This document shows positions 46,501 to 59,315 of a DNA stretch of 64,000 nucleotides, in pieces. How positions within the stretch are numbered: position 1 is the first letter of the stretch; the number at the start of each line of letters is the position of its first letter. Position numbers and translations under genes: made by a program. Source of the stretch: Narthecium ossifragum (Eukaryota; Streptophyta; Magnoliopsida; Dioscoreales; Nartheciaceae); the NCBI GenBank assembly GCA_963920575.1, contig OY986965.1, positions 6,403,134-6,467,133 of the forward strand. The letters run 5' to 3'. The notes beneath the pieces were generated by a model. It saw nothing but the letters and a program-made list of their open reading frames with translations, was not told the origin of the DNA and ran no database searches.

Positions 46501-49500
46501 AAACCTGGTACAGAGACCATATGGAAAAGAAAGCATGACCAAACAGTTTCTACACCAGCTAGCAATTAAGTGCTTCACTATCAGTATACTGCAATATAGA
46601 GATTGATACACACCATACCTATGGAAAGTAAGGATACCAGGTGAATCATACAATATGATGTCAAGCATCTCGGTAAAGACCCAACAAAAATATTTTCTGA
46701 ATGGAAACCTTAACTTTACAGTTATAAACTATCAGGACAAATTATCTTTGCTGGGCCTGCAAAAAGAATCAGAACAAATGACTACTTCCAATGTTTTATT
46801 GCATTGGTTGTTCAACAAATCACAGGTTGATCTGGTAGCCTTCCAACCTGCTATTAAGCAATAGTTTGTGTGTTCTACAAATGTGGCAATCAGAACACTT
46901 TGGAACAAGAAATGTTTCTTTTTGCAAGGGCAGTTAGACTAAAACTCGAAATTATCACATATAGAGAATAAGTTAAGAAGGTTAAAAAAAATCTCCAACC
47001 TTATTTATCACATATAGTCTTGTCCTCAAACTCATATGCAGTGCAAAGGTATTATCCAAGTATATCAAATGCGATACAAAATAACTTGAAGAGCACTTTG
47101 GATGAAGGGCAGCAATTGCTAAACCACCTTATCCTCTTAAAAACCAACATTAAATGAGAAAATATTTAAAAACTTCAAGCAAGCTCCCTTGAGGAAATTT
47201 AATGCCAAACTACATTGAAAATTCAAGTTCCTAAATAGATTAGCTGCGTTCATTGATTAAAATGCAGTAGAATAATCTGATTACACACACCACAACAGTT
47301 GCAAATGGAGCAAGAGAGAAGCCATTTCCAAGCTTGTCCACTATATTGCTCTCCATGCGTTTCTTATCAGCAAAACAGAGCACGAAGACAGCAATACCAA
47401 CTCCACTTTCAATTGAGAGCTGTTATACAACAAATGAAGAAAGAAAAAACTCATTAAAAATGCCAAACTGAGCAGAAAGCAATCTGGAAGATTTCACAAA
47501 GCCTTACCCAAATGAGACTTGTGGCCATAAGAGATATAAATGAAACATAATTACTCCTCCCCACACAATTGTTAAGCCACTGCATATAAATGCATGCCGT
47601 GACAGATCAGCAAATGTTAAACCTAAAAATTCTCATCTGACTATTTAAAGGACATTATTGTACTTTCTGGAACAAAGTACCCGACAATGGTGATCAAAAC
47701 CATCCACACATTTATCACAGCTTCTACAATGTTTGCTGAACTTGCGCACCTACAAGGCGAAAATGATACAGTAAGTACCATTAAATAAGAAAGATGACTC
47801 AAACGACAGTGGACTGCATAACTATAGCAGAAAGCCAAATCTTCAGGCATTGGTGATCAAACATCACCTAAGAATTTAGGATCTTAGCATAACAGCTTGA
47901 TATTTTTACTTTTGAGTGGGAAACCAACACAAAGCTAAAACTAGTTCTGAAAAATAAGATTTATACAACACAAAAGCAGTCACACAAAATGGTGCACATG
48001 ATTCCTCGAGCAAAGTTTTATATATGAGATACAAACTCAGAAATAGCAAATGGTCAGAAATTCCTAACCAGAACTCATCACAAACAAACACTTGGTGACA
48101 AGTCACTGAAAAAGTCCAATGCGCCAAAAAAAAGGAGCAAACCCAAAAAATTCAGCAGGTAGCACGTTTATCCATTTCAATGTCTAATCTGCAATTAAGA
48201 TCCAACATTTGTGAAGCTAAAATGTAGCACAAATGCTGAACAGAAACAGTGGGAAACTCTTCAAAAATATCCCCGTCTCATGTTTTTCATAAACCTCAAC
48301 TTCCAAAGACTGACTATTGATTTGAGAGTCAAATTCGTCATATTCTTGAGGAAACTTCTCAAAAACATCTAGGCTCTGTTTGTTACGGAATTGGCCTCGC
48401 AGTACAATGCATGAAGGAGCAAGAGAGGAATAACATCTTGCTTTTGTTGCCGTACAGGATTCCAATACTTGTGGTAAGGTTGGATTATGCGTCAAGTAAG
48501 GTAGCAGCTTTTAACCAATCACAGGGCTTGATGGCTATTTGAACAGTCAAGAAAAGAATTAGGGTAAACAATTCCCTGATAAACAGTTTTAACATGGAGA
48601 GTATCAATGGTGATATTTAACATTTATATAAACATTTATTACATGACATTTTGGCTAGAAAAGGGCCTACACCTCCAGTTCAAACCAATTATTCTGTCCT
48701 GTCCTAAGGTGGGTAATGCCTTCTAGTTCTTTTGAACTTAAACAAATTGTTCAATGGCCTAGAAGTCATGATCATACCGGACCAATTAGAATGGAGAAGT
48801 TGTCAAATATTCACATGAAAAAGCTTACTTTCTCATGAGAAAGTGAATCATGCAATATGAGATAAATATATGCCCATATTGAGATCCAAAGGAGCTGAAG
48901 CAAGTCTTAGGCCCACCTCTATCTATCCTCCTTAGCTCTCCTGTTCTCGTCCTCTATTTTCTAGTTTATTGCTTCCTTCTTTTCCCCCCCCTTTCCTTTC
49001 ATTCCGAGCTTCCCAGCACATGAGTTTTTTCCTGACTATGACTCAAGGATTACCATGGCGGTGGTATGTTCATGCAGGCCTTTGGCCATATGGAGTCCGA
49101 AGAGGAGAGACAAATACTCGGCACAGACCCCATGCCGAGTAGAAGTACCATGGCAGTAAATTTCCAGCACGGAGTGCAGCAGGAGGCACGGTGCATGCCT
49201 TGCAGCACTGGAATCCTTTCTATGAATTATTGAGACCAAAGCATTCATGTTGTTCTCACTGCAGCTGTATCTGCTGATATCTGCTGATAGCAACACCTAC
49301 TCCTGCATTGTTGCTCCAGCAGCTCCTGATTTTTTCGGTAGTCCATCAATCTTTGGCTCGCTGCCACTTTCCTTATTGCCAATGCTTTCCAGCTCCGAAG
49401 AAAGCAGTTGTGAGGATCTGAAAATTGCTATTCTTCAGTAAAGCCCCATCCAAATTGATTCATAATCCTGTCCCATAAGACACTTGAACATCCTTTCATC

Positions 49501-52500
49501 AAACATCATGGAAAGATACTCGATGATTCAAACCCCATAGAATGTGTGCCCTTACTTACAAGCTAATCTAAGCCCAGCTGACTAATCATGCATCAAAGAT
49601 CAAGAAAATTCTTTGCATATCCTTCCAAGTTCCAACTCAATTCTTGTAGCTTGTATGCATAGACAAAGAACACCGCTAGCTTGCGTCTTTGGAGAAACTT
49701 TTATGTCTACACATGGATGGTCAGCACCTAGAAGTTGTTGGATGATAATCAACCAAGATAACTCACCTCACACAGAGTCACACATTCCTACTTTGTGTTC
49801 TTGCCTCGGATGTCCTATATGCAATTGCAAATCTCAATCTTATCAAGCAGAACAAGTTTTTAACTTTTTTGCAACTTGCATGGAGTTGGAAGTCGTATGA
49901 GGACATTGAACCACTGCAATCCGCCTCGGTATTGTCATAGACAGCTGCCAAGGACATGGAGTACTACCAAAAACCAGGGTGGCGCTACTAAATAGGCATA
50001 TGCTACCTACCAAGGTCTTGGGGAAGACATGCACCCACCAAGTTAATCAAGAGAGGCTGCCTCTGTGTGTAACAGCTGCTTGATGTTCCACTGTCCTCTT
50101 TTATGTATAAGTTATTCATAATCTTTAAAATGGTTGCACATAACTTAGCACTGATCAGCCAAGACCTACATCTTCAAAAAGTTCCCAAAGGTTCTTCTTG
50201 GCAAAGAAGATAAACTATCAGCAGCAATGCTTGTAATTTGAGCAGAAGAGTACGGTACCATGTCTCCCTCATGGCTATGGACAATACAGCGGGGTCATGC
50301 TCACAATGCAAATGAAAGTAACCTATCAAAACCACCTAATTACGAATTTAAACTCATACAGGGAACCTGTTTAAGATCGTTAAAGCCCCAGAGCTGACAT
50401 GGTAAAGAGAACAAAAACTCATGGACATACTCAAATAGACAGTATGGATACGACCATCATGAAATGTACTTTTGTGCCTAGCTAATATGGCCAATTGGCC
50501 ATATAAGAACTATTGAACATAGTGAGAAGTGTCAATGATGGTCATCCTTACAACTAAAACTTCTCCCCGCAGTCACTGTTATACTCCTTTGTGAATCATA
50601 ACTGCCCTATGTAGGATCATAGAACCCATATTCATCATGCCTTATGTAGGAATATAAGTAAGATCTGAATGTCCGTCCTAACAACAAGGGCAGCGCCAAT
50701 GGCCTTGAACTGCTTGTTATAATGAAATAATTCTTATTGGCCAGATTTTATGGGTTTTTAATAAATTTTAAAAACTTTCTGGCAGAAGAAAGGCAATATC
50801 CATAAACATTCAATAGAAAGAAGTCCAAGGCCAAATGCGGCCTATGCCTTGCCAGCATTTCTGCATAGCTGAATTGAGTTGGGAAATTCCATGCCACAAG
50901 GAACGAAGACCAAGATACAAGTTCAATGTGCATATGTAAGCAAACAAAGATTAAGCGTATACTCAGTAAGATGTACCTCAGCATTGCACAATGAACAGAA
51001 TAAAGCATCTTCTCCACCAGCATGCTGCTCGGAGGTGTCCTCCTTTCGACAATCTTCCTTTGCAAATATTGCACAGAGAATTCCCCCAAATTTGAAGCAG
51101 CATGAAGAATTTTTTCTTGGAGGATCCATCTGGAAGTCGACTCTCTCATCTCCAGCTGAAGCTCTTCTTTGAGCTTTACCATCTAGAGAACTTCTCCCCA
51201 TTGATAAGGCAGAAGAAGGTGTTCCAACTGCAATCTCATCTAGATTATCTGGTAAGTTTCTGCTTTTCATGCCAGGATTATTAGTCTGATACATGAGCTC
51301 ATTATCAAACTTTGACATAATCCCAGGATCAGCAGGATTGATGCGTGTACAACGAATGTATAAGATAAAGACTGCAAGTGCCTGAAATAAAATCAAAAGC
51401 ATAGATAGCAACATAAAGGAATCAAGATTTCAAAAGATTTTGGCATGCAAATAAGATGTTTTAAGAGCGAATAGCTTACGCACCAGGGGACTATAAATGG
51501 CATAGAAAACATACTCCAGGACGCGCTTACCAAGGAACGGTGCAAAAAAGGCATAGAATGCAACAACCAGGAGAAAGAATACAGTGATAGCGACAACCTA
51601 TAAGAGGAAAAGAGAAACAGCTCGTAAAAACCAAGGAACAACAGTCACAATAGATAGAATTCGTGCACAGTAAATGAAAGTCAAATATGTAGATTCAGAC
51701 AGTATGACCACTGGAATATATTGATGAGATATGTTGAATATTGGCTTATTTCCATCTTGGATCGATCCAAGATCTGTTTGGATCGATCCAACCTGAAGAT
51801 GGATCCAACCTGAAGATGGATCCAACCTGAAGCTGGATCGATCCGAAAGGTCTTTCCAGAGACGTGTTTTCAACTTTGCACAGTGGATCAATCCAACCCT
51901 ACTCTCTAAATCGATCCAAAACACTGTAGACGGGAAAATTGTAAGGTTTGGATCTAATCCAATCCTTAATTATTTGGGGCCTATAAATAGGGGTTTTTGA
52001 TATCTCTTTTAGGGTTTGCTCTTCTTCCTTTGAAGCTCTAAAGAGAGGAGGTTTGTAACCCTAATCTTTGGGATACGAGAGATTAGGGATTTGAAAATTA
52101 AGCTTTGTACTTATAATTCTCTTTCATCTTAATAGTGGATTGATCGCTCGTGCCGTCTGTGGACGTAGGTTATTGCCGAACCACGTAAATTCTCGTGTTC
52201 TTTTGTGTGTTCTCTATTTTTCTCTCCCTCTATTCTTTGATTACTGTTTGGGTTTGTTGGTGTGGTCGTTTTTCTTCTTGATTGTTAGTGGATTTTGCAT
52301 TGGGTGTGCCTTTCAGCGCAACAAGTGGTATCAGAGCACATGTTCAGATCTGGGCATTTGAATTGATTGACCATCCACATCGAGTAGATGTCTAAGGATT
52401 CATCTTCGAAGTCGACACCCTCAGCGTCTTCGAAATCTACACCAGCAACCACATCTACAATTTCGAATACAAAGTTCGAGATAAAGAAATTTGATAAAAC

Positions 52501-55500
52501 TAACAATTTTGGTTTGTGACAGTGCGAGGTCCTGGATGTCTTATTCCAATAAGAACTAAACATAGCATCGGAAGAGAAGTCCAAGAATATGTCAGATGAA
52601 GATTGAAAGAAAATAAATCGTCTGATTTGTGGTACAATCAAGCTTTGTTTGGCAAGGGATCAGAAATATTTTGTAACGAAGGAAATTTCAGCAAAAAAGT
52701 TATGGAAAAAATTGGACAAGTTTATGACAAAAAAACATCGAGAATCGGCTTTATCTGAAGAAGCTCTTTCGTCTCCAATACAAAGCATGTACCTTCATGT
52801 CTGAGCATCTGATTGATTATAATAAGATACTTGTTGATCTACAAAATTTAAAAATTGAAATATTAGATTAAGACAAAGCTCTTCTATTGTTGGATTCATT
52901 ACCTAATTCTTATGAGCTCTTGACTACTACTTTGTTGTATGAGAAAAGTGAGATCAAGTATGAAGATGTTGTCAATGCCTTGATAAACAATGAGTATCTG
53001 AAGTTGGATAAGCAGGTTCATTAAGATTCAGAATCATAAGCTTTGACAGTGAGAGGTAGATCAGAGAAGAACAAATTTGGTAAGCATGGCAAATCCCGAT
53101 TGAAGTTGAGAAGTGCATCGACTGAAAGAAAAATTCATGCGAAGGATGAGTGTTCCTATTGGCATAATAAAGGGCATTGGAAGAAAGATTGTCCAGTTTT
53201 GATGAAGAACAAGGACAAGAAAAATTCGAAAGCAAATATAGCGCACTCATATGATGAAGATTCAGATATAGCTTTGGCTGGTACAACATTGGTTTGTGAC
53301 ACTGACGAGTGGATTTTGGATTTGGGTTGCACCTATCATATGTGTCCGAATAGGAATTGGTTTTCCAGTTTTGAGGAGTTGGATGGTGGAGTAGTCTATA
53401 TGGGCAATGATAACGTCTATATAACGAAAGAGATAGGTAAAATTCGATTGGAGATGCATGATGGAACAATCAAAGAGTTAACAGAAGTACGATACGTCCC
53501 TAATTTGAAGAAAAATGACATCTCATTGGGTGTTTTGGAATCTAAAGGCTTCACAGTTACAATAAAAGGTAAAGCTCTTAAGGTTGTTTCGGATGCTCTT
53601 GTTGTGATGAAGGGAATTAGAAGGAAAATTTTGTATTTCCTACAAGAAAGCACTATAGTAGGTAGAGCAGCAGTTGTTTCGTAAAATTCTAAGATAGTAG
53701 ATACCACCAAACTATGGCATATACGATTAGGACACGTAGAAGAAAAAAACCTTGAATGAATTGATGAAGCAAGGTCTCTTAAAAGGAGCAAAGACATACA
53801 AACTTAGTTTCTATGAGCATTGTGTTTTGGGCAAGCAAAGTAGAGTAAAGTTTGGCACTACAGTTCATCAAACTCAAGGTATTTTGGATTATATACACAC
53901 AAATATTTGGGGTCCTACTAAAACATCTTTAGGAGATATGTATTGGTTTGTTTCTTTTGTTGATGATTATTCTAGAAGAGTTTGGGTTTATCCTATGCAG
54001 CATAAGGGTGAAGTGTTAGTTATTTTCTTGAAGTGGAAGAAGATGGTAGAAACTCAAACTGTTAGAAAGGTTAAATGTCTTCGATCGGATAATGGTGGCG
54101 AGTTTAAATCAGATTCTTTCTTGAAGCTATGTGAGGATGAAGGCATAATTAGACACTTCACTGTTAGGGAGACACCACAACAAAATGGATAGCATAAAGT
54201 ATGAACCGTACTTTATTGGAGAAAGTACGGTGTATGTTGTCTAATGCTGGCTTAGGCAAAGAATTTTGGGTTGAGGTACTGTCATCTGCATGTCATCTCA
54301 TCAACAGATTACCTGCAACTGCAAATGAGAGAAAAACTTCACTTGAGGTATGGTCTGGACATCCTGCTACATATTATGATTCTTTGCATATATTTGGTTA
54401 TTCTGCATATTATCATGTCAGGGAAAGCAAGCTAGATCCTGGAGCCAAGAAAACAATATTTTCGGGCTTTAAGACTGGTGTGAAAGGATATGGACTTTTG
54501 TGGCTGTCAAAGAAGATTATTTTTAGCATGGATGTTAAATTTGATTAGTTCCCAATGTTGAAGAAGAATTTGCAGAGCTCTCAGAAGGAGTATTAGTAGG
54601 AGTGTTTCACAACATGTGGAGTTTGATGCTCCAGTGGTTGCAATGAAGAATGATAGCAGACATATTCTGAATGAGGAATCAAGTTCAGACGAAGATGAGA
54701 CTGAAGAGGTTTCACAACAAGACTCGATTGCAGTCAATAGACCAAGAAGAGAGATTCAAAAACATGTAAGGTATACTGACTTGATAGTATATGCACTTTC
54801 AGTTATTGAAGATGATATTCAATCTACTTACAGAGAAGCAGTGAAGAGTTCTGAGAAAGTAGAATGGAAGAAGGTTATGGATCAAGAGATGCAATCTCTC
54901 TTTAAGAAGTTGACATGGGAGTTGGTACAACTTCCTTTGGGAAAGAAAGTCATTGGTTGCAAGTGGGTTTACACTAAGGAGGATCACTTGGCAAAAGACA
55001 ATCTGAGATACACTTAGAAGGAAGGAATAGACTACAATGAGGTATTTTCTCCAGTTGTCAAACATTCTTCCATTCGTATTTTGTTAGCATTGATTGCTCA
55101 GTTTGACCTTGAATTACAACTTGATGTCAAAACTGCTTTCTTGCATGGTGATTTGGAGAAGGATCTGTACATGTCTCAACCAGATGAGTTTAAAATTATT
55201 GTAAAAGAGAATTGGATTTGCAAATTGAAGAAATCTTTGTATGGTTTGAAACAATCCCCAAGACAGTGGAACAAAAGATTTGATCAATTCATGAAAGGTC
55301 TCAAGTACACGAGAAGCAATTTTGATCATTGTGTCTACTTTAGATAGTTACGTGATGGATCCTTCATATATTTGCTCTTATATGTTGATGACATGCTCAT
55401 TGCATCTAAGAGCAATGTGGAGATTGAGAAGCTAAAGGTTCAGTTAAAGAATAAATTCGAAATGAAGGATCTTGAAGAAGCCAAGAAAATTTTGGGCATG

Positions 55501-58500
55501 GAGATCGAGCGAGATAAAGTGAATAACACAGTTTGTTTGTCACAGAAGCAATATTTGAAGAAAATATTACAGCATTTCGGCATTGATGAAAAAGCTAAAC
55601 CTGTGAGTACTCCTTTGGGCCCTCACTTCAAACTTAGTGCTTTGTTGTCTCCACAGACGGATGAGGAGCGTGAATATATGGCTCGAGTTCTGTATGCTAA
55701 TGTTGTTGGAAGCTTAATGTATGATATAGTGTGTACAAGGCTAGATATTTCACAAACAATTAATATAATAAGCAAGTACATGCATGATCCAGGAAAAAAA
55801 CATTGGCAAGCTGTGAAATGGATCTTATGGTATATCTTAGCTACTGTAAATGTAGGTTTGATGTTTGAATGTAATGATCAACTGAATTGCCATATAGTTG
55901 GATATATGAATTCAGATTATGCTAGTGATTTGGATAAGCGCATGTCAACTACATGGTATATTTTTACTCCTGCTAAAGGGCCAGTGAATTGGAGGTCGAC
56001 ATTGCAGTCTACAATTGCTTTATCTACTACGGAGACAGTGTACAAGGCAGCAACAGAAGCCATTAAAGAAGCTATTTGGTTACATGAATTGATTGAGAAC
56101 TTGGGAATTTCTCAGCAACATCTTGTTGTCTACTGTGACGGTCAAAGTCCAATACATTTAGCAAAGAACCAAGTTCATAATTCAAGAACGAAGCATATCG
56201 ACGTCCGATTTCATTTTGTTCGAGAGATTTTGGATGAAAGAGACATTCTTCTTCAGAAGATTGGGACCGCAAATAATTCTGTAGATATGTTAACCAAAGT
56301 AGTTCCGGGGTCAAGTTCCAACATTGTTTGGAATCGGCCAAAATAATGCATGTTTGATTACCTTCATGTTTGGTGTCTTCAAACGCAATTTGCAGGCGGA
56401 TGACAGTTATCTACTCTGAAGCTTTGAGATGAAGAGGATATTTGTTTGATGCTTGGAAATTTCGCCGAGGTTGAGTTTTGTTGAATATTGGCTTATTTCC
56501 ATCTTGGATTGATCTAAGATCTGTTTGGATTGATCCAACCTGAAGCTGGATCCGAAAGGTCTTTCCATATACATGTTTTCAACTTTGCACAGTGGATTGA
56601 TCCAACCCTACTTTGAATCAATCCAAAACACTGTAAACGGGAAAATTGAAAGGTTTGGATCTAATCCGATCCTTAATTGTTTTGGGCCTATAAATAGGGG
56701 TTTTTAAATCTTTTTTAGGGCTTGTTCTTCTTCCTTTGGAGCTCTAAAGAGAGGAGGTTTGTAACCCTAATCTTTGAGATATGAGAGATTAGGGATTTGG
56801 AAATTAAGATTTGTACTTGTAATCCTCTTTCATCTTGATAATGGATTGATCGCCCATGCCGCCTATGGATGTAGGCTATTGCCGAACCACGTATATCCTC
56901 GTGTTCTTTGGTGTGTTCTCTATTTTTCTCTCCCTCTATTCTTTGATTACTGTTTGGGTTTGTTGGTATGGTTGTTTTTCTTCTCGATTGTTGGTGGATT
57001 TTGCATTGGGTGTGCCTTCCGGCGCAACAAGATAATCATGGAGCCAAATCAATTTTACAGTACTATATAAAAATCTAAAGAAAATCTATGATTGAGATCC
57101 TGTCTTGATCAGCTGATGAGCAAACCTGAGAGCATCTAACATAACAAGATAATAAGAACAACATGTATTAATATTTGTATCATGAAAAGCTTTGTAAATA
57201 TACTCTTGGGCACGCTCCAAAACTCATAAAGCATCCGTAGAAGCACAAAAACCAGATACTAGGATCATTACTGCACATGGAAGGAACAAATAAGGCATTC
57301 ACAATTCATTTACTTCAGCCATTTTCCAAATGTATAGAGAAGGGGGCTGATTAAGGTGGACAAACGGTAATATTGGCTCTTTCTTCAGCTTTCCATATGT
57401 TAAGTGCTTCATGGCATCAAATGATTCATCTTGGATCTCAAGATGCCTGAGTTATAATACCCCCTCCTTTTTGCACTCAAGTGGTCCATGGATTACCATG
57501 CCAGTCAGCACAGTCCAAGCCCACCAATAGCTATCATGCAAATAAAAATTTACCAGCATAATAAAAATACTTGCCACAAGGTCCATGCAGAGTATTTGCA
57601 CATACCCCAAAGGTTGGCAAGACACGAGCCACTGGTGCGGTAAATGTGATTTGAGAGATTCCAGTAGGTTACATATTGTCAACATTGGACCTCGATATTG
57701 TTGAAGCATGATTTATAGGATTGTCTAGCCTACTTACTCCTTTTACTTAGGTCTCCATGCCTTTACCATACAATAGTGAACTAGAGGGATATAACTCCAT
57801 TGCAGATTATATAAGTCGAGGGCTAGAGTAAGATACATCTTCGGGCCAACCATAAAAAAGGATTTTGATTGTATATTAAACACCCATGGCACTAGATGGA
57901 TAATATGCCTATTGACAAATAGGGATTACTAGGACTGGCAGGACCTTGCACACAAACCCTAGCTTTTCATTTTTCACAAAGTAGCGTTATAATTCTCTTC
58001 CACTTTACAGGGTTCATTTAGGGCATCCTAGCCTCTCTCAAACACAGGAAATGTCGCCTGAAAACTGCTTTCTGTTTTATGTCCTCACTGAATTGAGAAC
58101 CCTTCAAAGGTATCATTCCTTCAATCAAGCATAATGCCTGTTCAAAACATAAACACTCAATACATGTAATGAAATATTTTGGGATTGTGTTAGCTGGAAA
58201 AGTCAGTTTTCTAATATAAAAGAAAGTACCCTATTTACTCCATGGAGTTTGCTCCTGTCGGAACAGGTCTTGCAAGAAAGATGGGACTTCATATTGAACT
58301 CCAAATATACGCTATTGGGATGGAATGGCTGTAACAAAGACTCGCATCCTTTACTAAAGAGTTAAAGAGTAATCTGAAAATTTAGTAAGATCTCAAACAG
58401 GAGTTTCTATCCATAGACATCAAATTCAGGTGAGCCTACTTTAGGAAACAAAAGTGTGGCATGATCCAATTTCATCGTCTTGGTAATAACTTTTCACTTC

Positions 58501-59315
58501 TTATTTGGTTCTGCTGTCCTCCAGTTCTTCACCTAATGATGCAAAGGATGAGATCAGAAACATCTCTTTTTTACTGAAACTTCAACCTTCCGATATAAGT
58601 TGTCTATCCTTTTGCACTATACAGCCACTGCTCAACAAAGGTCTTATATTTAGTCCTTTAATTTGCATGCCTTTCCTATTCCCCTTGTTTCCTAAAATGG
58701 GGAAAAAACCACTGCCATAAATTCGGCAACATTCTTCAACAACAAGAAGTGGCTCCCCATATACAAGAAGATCACAGCAAGTAGAGGTACAGAACTTGAT
58801 TTTCCACAGGATGCGGGAAAATGACAATATCGGCATCAAGCAATCTAATAACGATATGAACAGCTGCCCTAGATTTTCCGATCAGTAGGTGAAATTCATA
58901 TTTCATAACCTCATGAGCTCCACCCGCGGCATCCTTGACTTGGAAACCAAAACAAAAAAGGAAAAGAACCCAGAAAATTAAAATCAAACTCTGATTTCCC
59001 ACATACCCAAGGAACAATTACAAAATCAACCAGAAAAAACCAAAACGACAAAGAAAATAAAGCAATTGGCACACTTCCGAAAGAAGTGGGATCAAACCCA
59101 CAAAGCATTCACAGACTGGGTATGTAAAGCAAGACTTGAGAGTCAAAACCCAGAAAGGAACTCAAGACCTCCGATCATGTGACGCTGCCACCGACCGAAT
59201 CAGCCGAACCCAACAAATGGGCACAATCAAAAACACCAGAACAACAAACCAAAACCCAAGAATCACACACCTGCAAGGTATGCGCAGGGAGCTGCCACCC
59301 ATGACTCCTCACCAT
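43569..59315 (-). CDS. PAT: DHHC protein S-acyltransferase (PAT19-22 type), 9 exons
   Basis: Minus-strand exons are 59315-59271, 51597-51484, 51381-50977, 47749-47681, 47579-47508, 47419-47291, 45620-45540, 45453-45256 and 44543-43569. All are phase 0 with GT-AG borders, giving 695 residues. It opens [15 protein letters not shown], then transmembrane helix 1 ([18 protein letters not shown]) and helix 2 (ALAVFILYI) with the following R-x-NPADPGI. The Cys-rich domain [20 protein letters not shown] carries DHHC at residues 207-210 and is followed by [12 protein letters not shown], then helices 3 and 4. The last exon is a long Ser/Pro-rich cytosolic tail. Such enzymes attach palmitate to cysteines of membrane proteins. 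Intron 1 spans 7.7 kb and contains a whole Copia element in the opposite direction. Intron 3 is 3.2 kb. Confidence 0.93.
47750..50976 (-). other. Intron 3 of the S-acyltransferase gene
   Basis: 3.2 kb without recognised genes or element ends. A GC-richer patch at about 49030-49440 may be a foreign fragment, but I cannot name it. Confidence 0.5.
51732..52323 (+). repeat. 5' LTR of the Copia element
   Basis: 592 bp, TGTTGAATATTGG ... CAGCGCAACA. Compared with the 3' LTR it has two extra copies of the 17-bp word aacctgaagatggatcc (51790-51835 region) and several C/T differences. A TATA-like ctataaatagg lies at about 51980. Confidence 0.95.
52326..52337 (+). promoter_or_regulatory. Primer-binding site, tRNA-iMet type
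   Basis: TGGTATCAGAGC, two bases after the 5' LTR, is complementary to the 3' end of the plant initiator tRNA-Met, the usual Copia primer. Confidence 0.93.
52388..56346 (+). pseudogene. Copia gag-pol polyprotein, disrupted
   Basis: Gag starts at ATG 52388 and carries internal stops. The zinc knuckle [14 protein letters not shown] is at about 53143. Protease region [15 protein letters not shown] (about 53308; the usual catalytic DSG/DTG is DLG here). Integrase [20 protein letters not shown] and [13 protein letters not shown] (about 53908-54120). Reverse transcriptase [13 protein letters not shown] and [12 protein letters not shown] (55120-55410). RNase H with the [13 protein letters not shown] segment (about 56130). 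Stops such as TGA or TAG in place of TGG (52517, 52603) and TAG at 54190, 55015 and 55345 plus frame slips show it cannot make an intact polyprotein. Confidence 0.93.
56479..57029 (+). repeat. 3' LTR of the Copia element
   Basis: 551 bp, TGTTGAATATTGG ... CCGGCGCAACA. It has a single aacctgaagctggatcc unit where the 5' LTR has three. Many gatcgatcc sites of the 5' LTR read gattgatc here, consistent with cytosine deamination. Confidence 0.95.
57035..59270 (-). other. Remainder of S-acyltransferase intron 1
   Basis: No additional gene or element ends recognised. Small open frames here are accidental. Confidence 0.5.

Larger units (their letters stand above)
51732..57029 (+). mobile_element. 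Complete but inactive Ty1/Copia LTR retrotransposon
   Basis: 5.3 kb, TG...CA ends with TGTTG/CAACA tips, and 5-bp target duplication AGATA at 51727-51731 and 57030-57034. It contains 5' LTR, a tRNA-iMet primer site, gag, protease, integrase, reverse transcriptase and RNase H in Copia order, then the 3' LTR. It lies antisense in intron 1 of the S-acyltransferase gene. LTR divergence and many stops indicate a mature insertion. Confidence 0.95.

Noticed and set aside
49036..49441. Short frames in intron 3 of the S-acyltransferase gene
   Set aside because: No family motif seen; kept only as an unexplained GC-richer patch.
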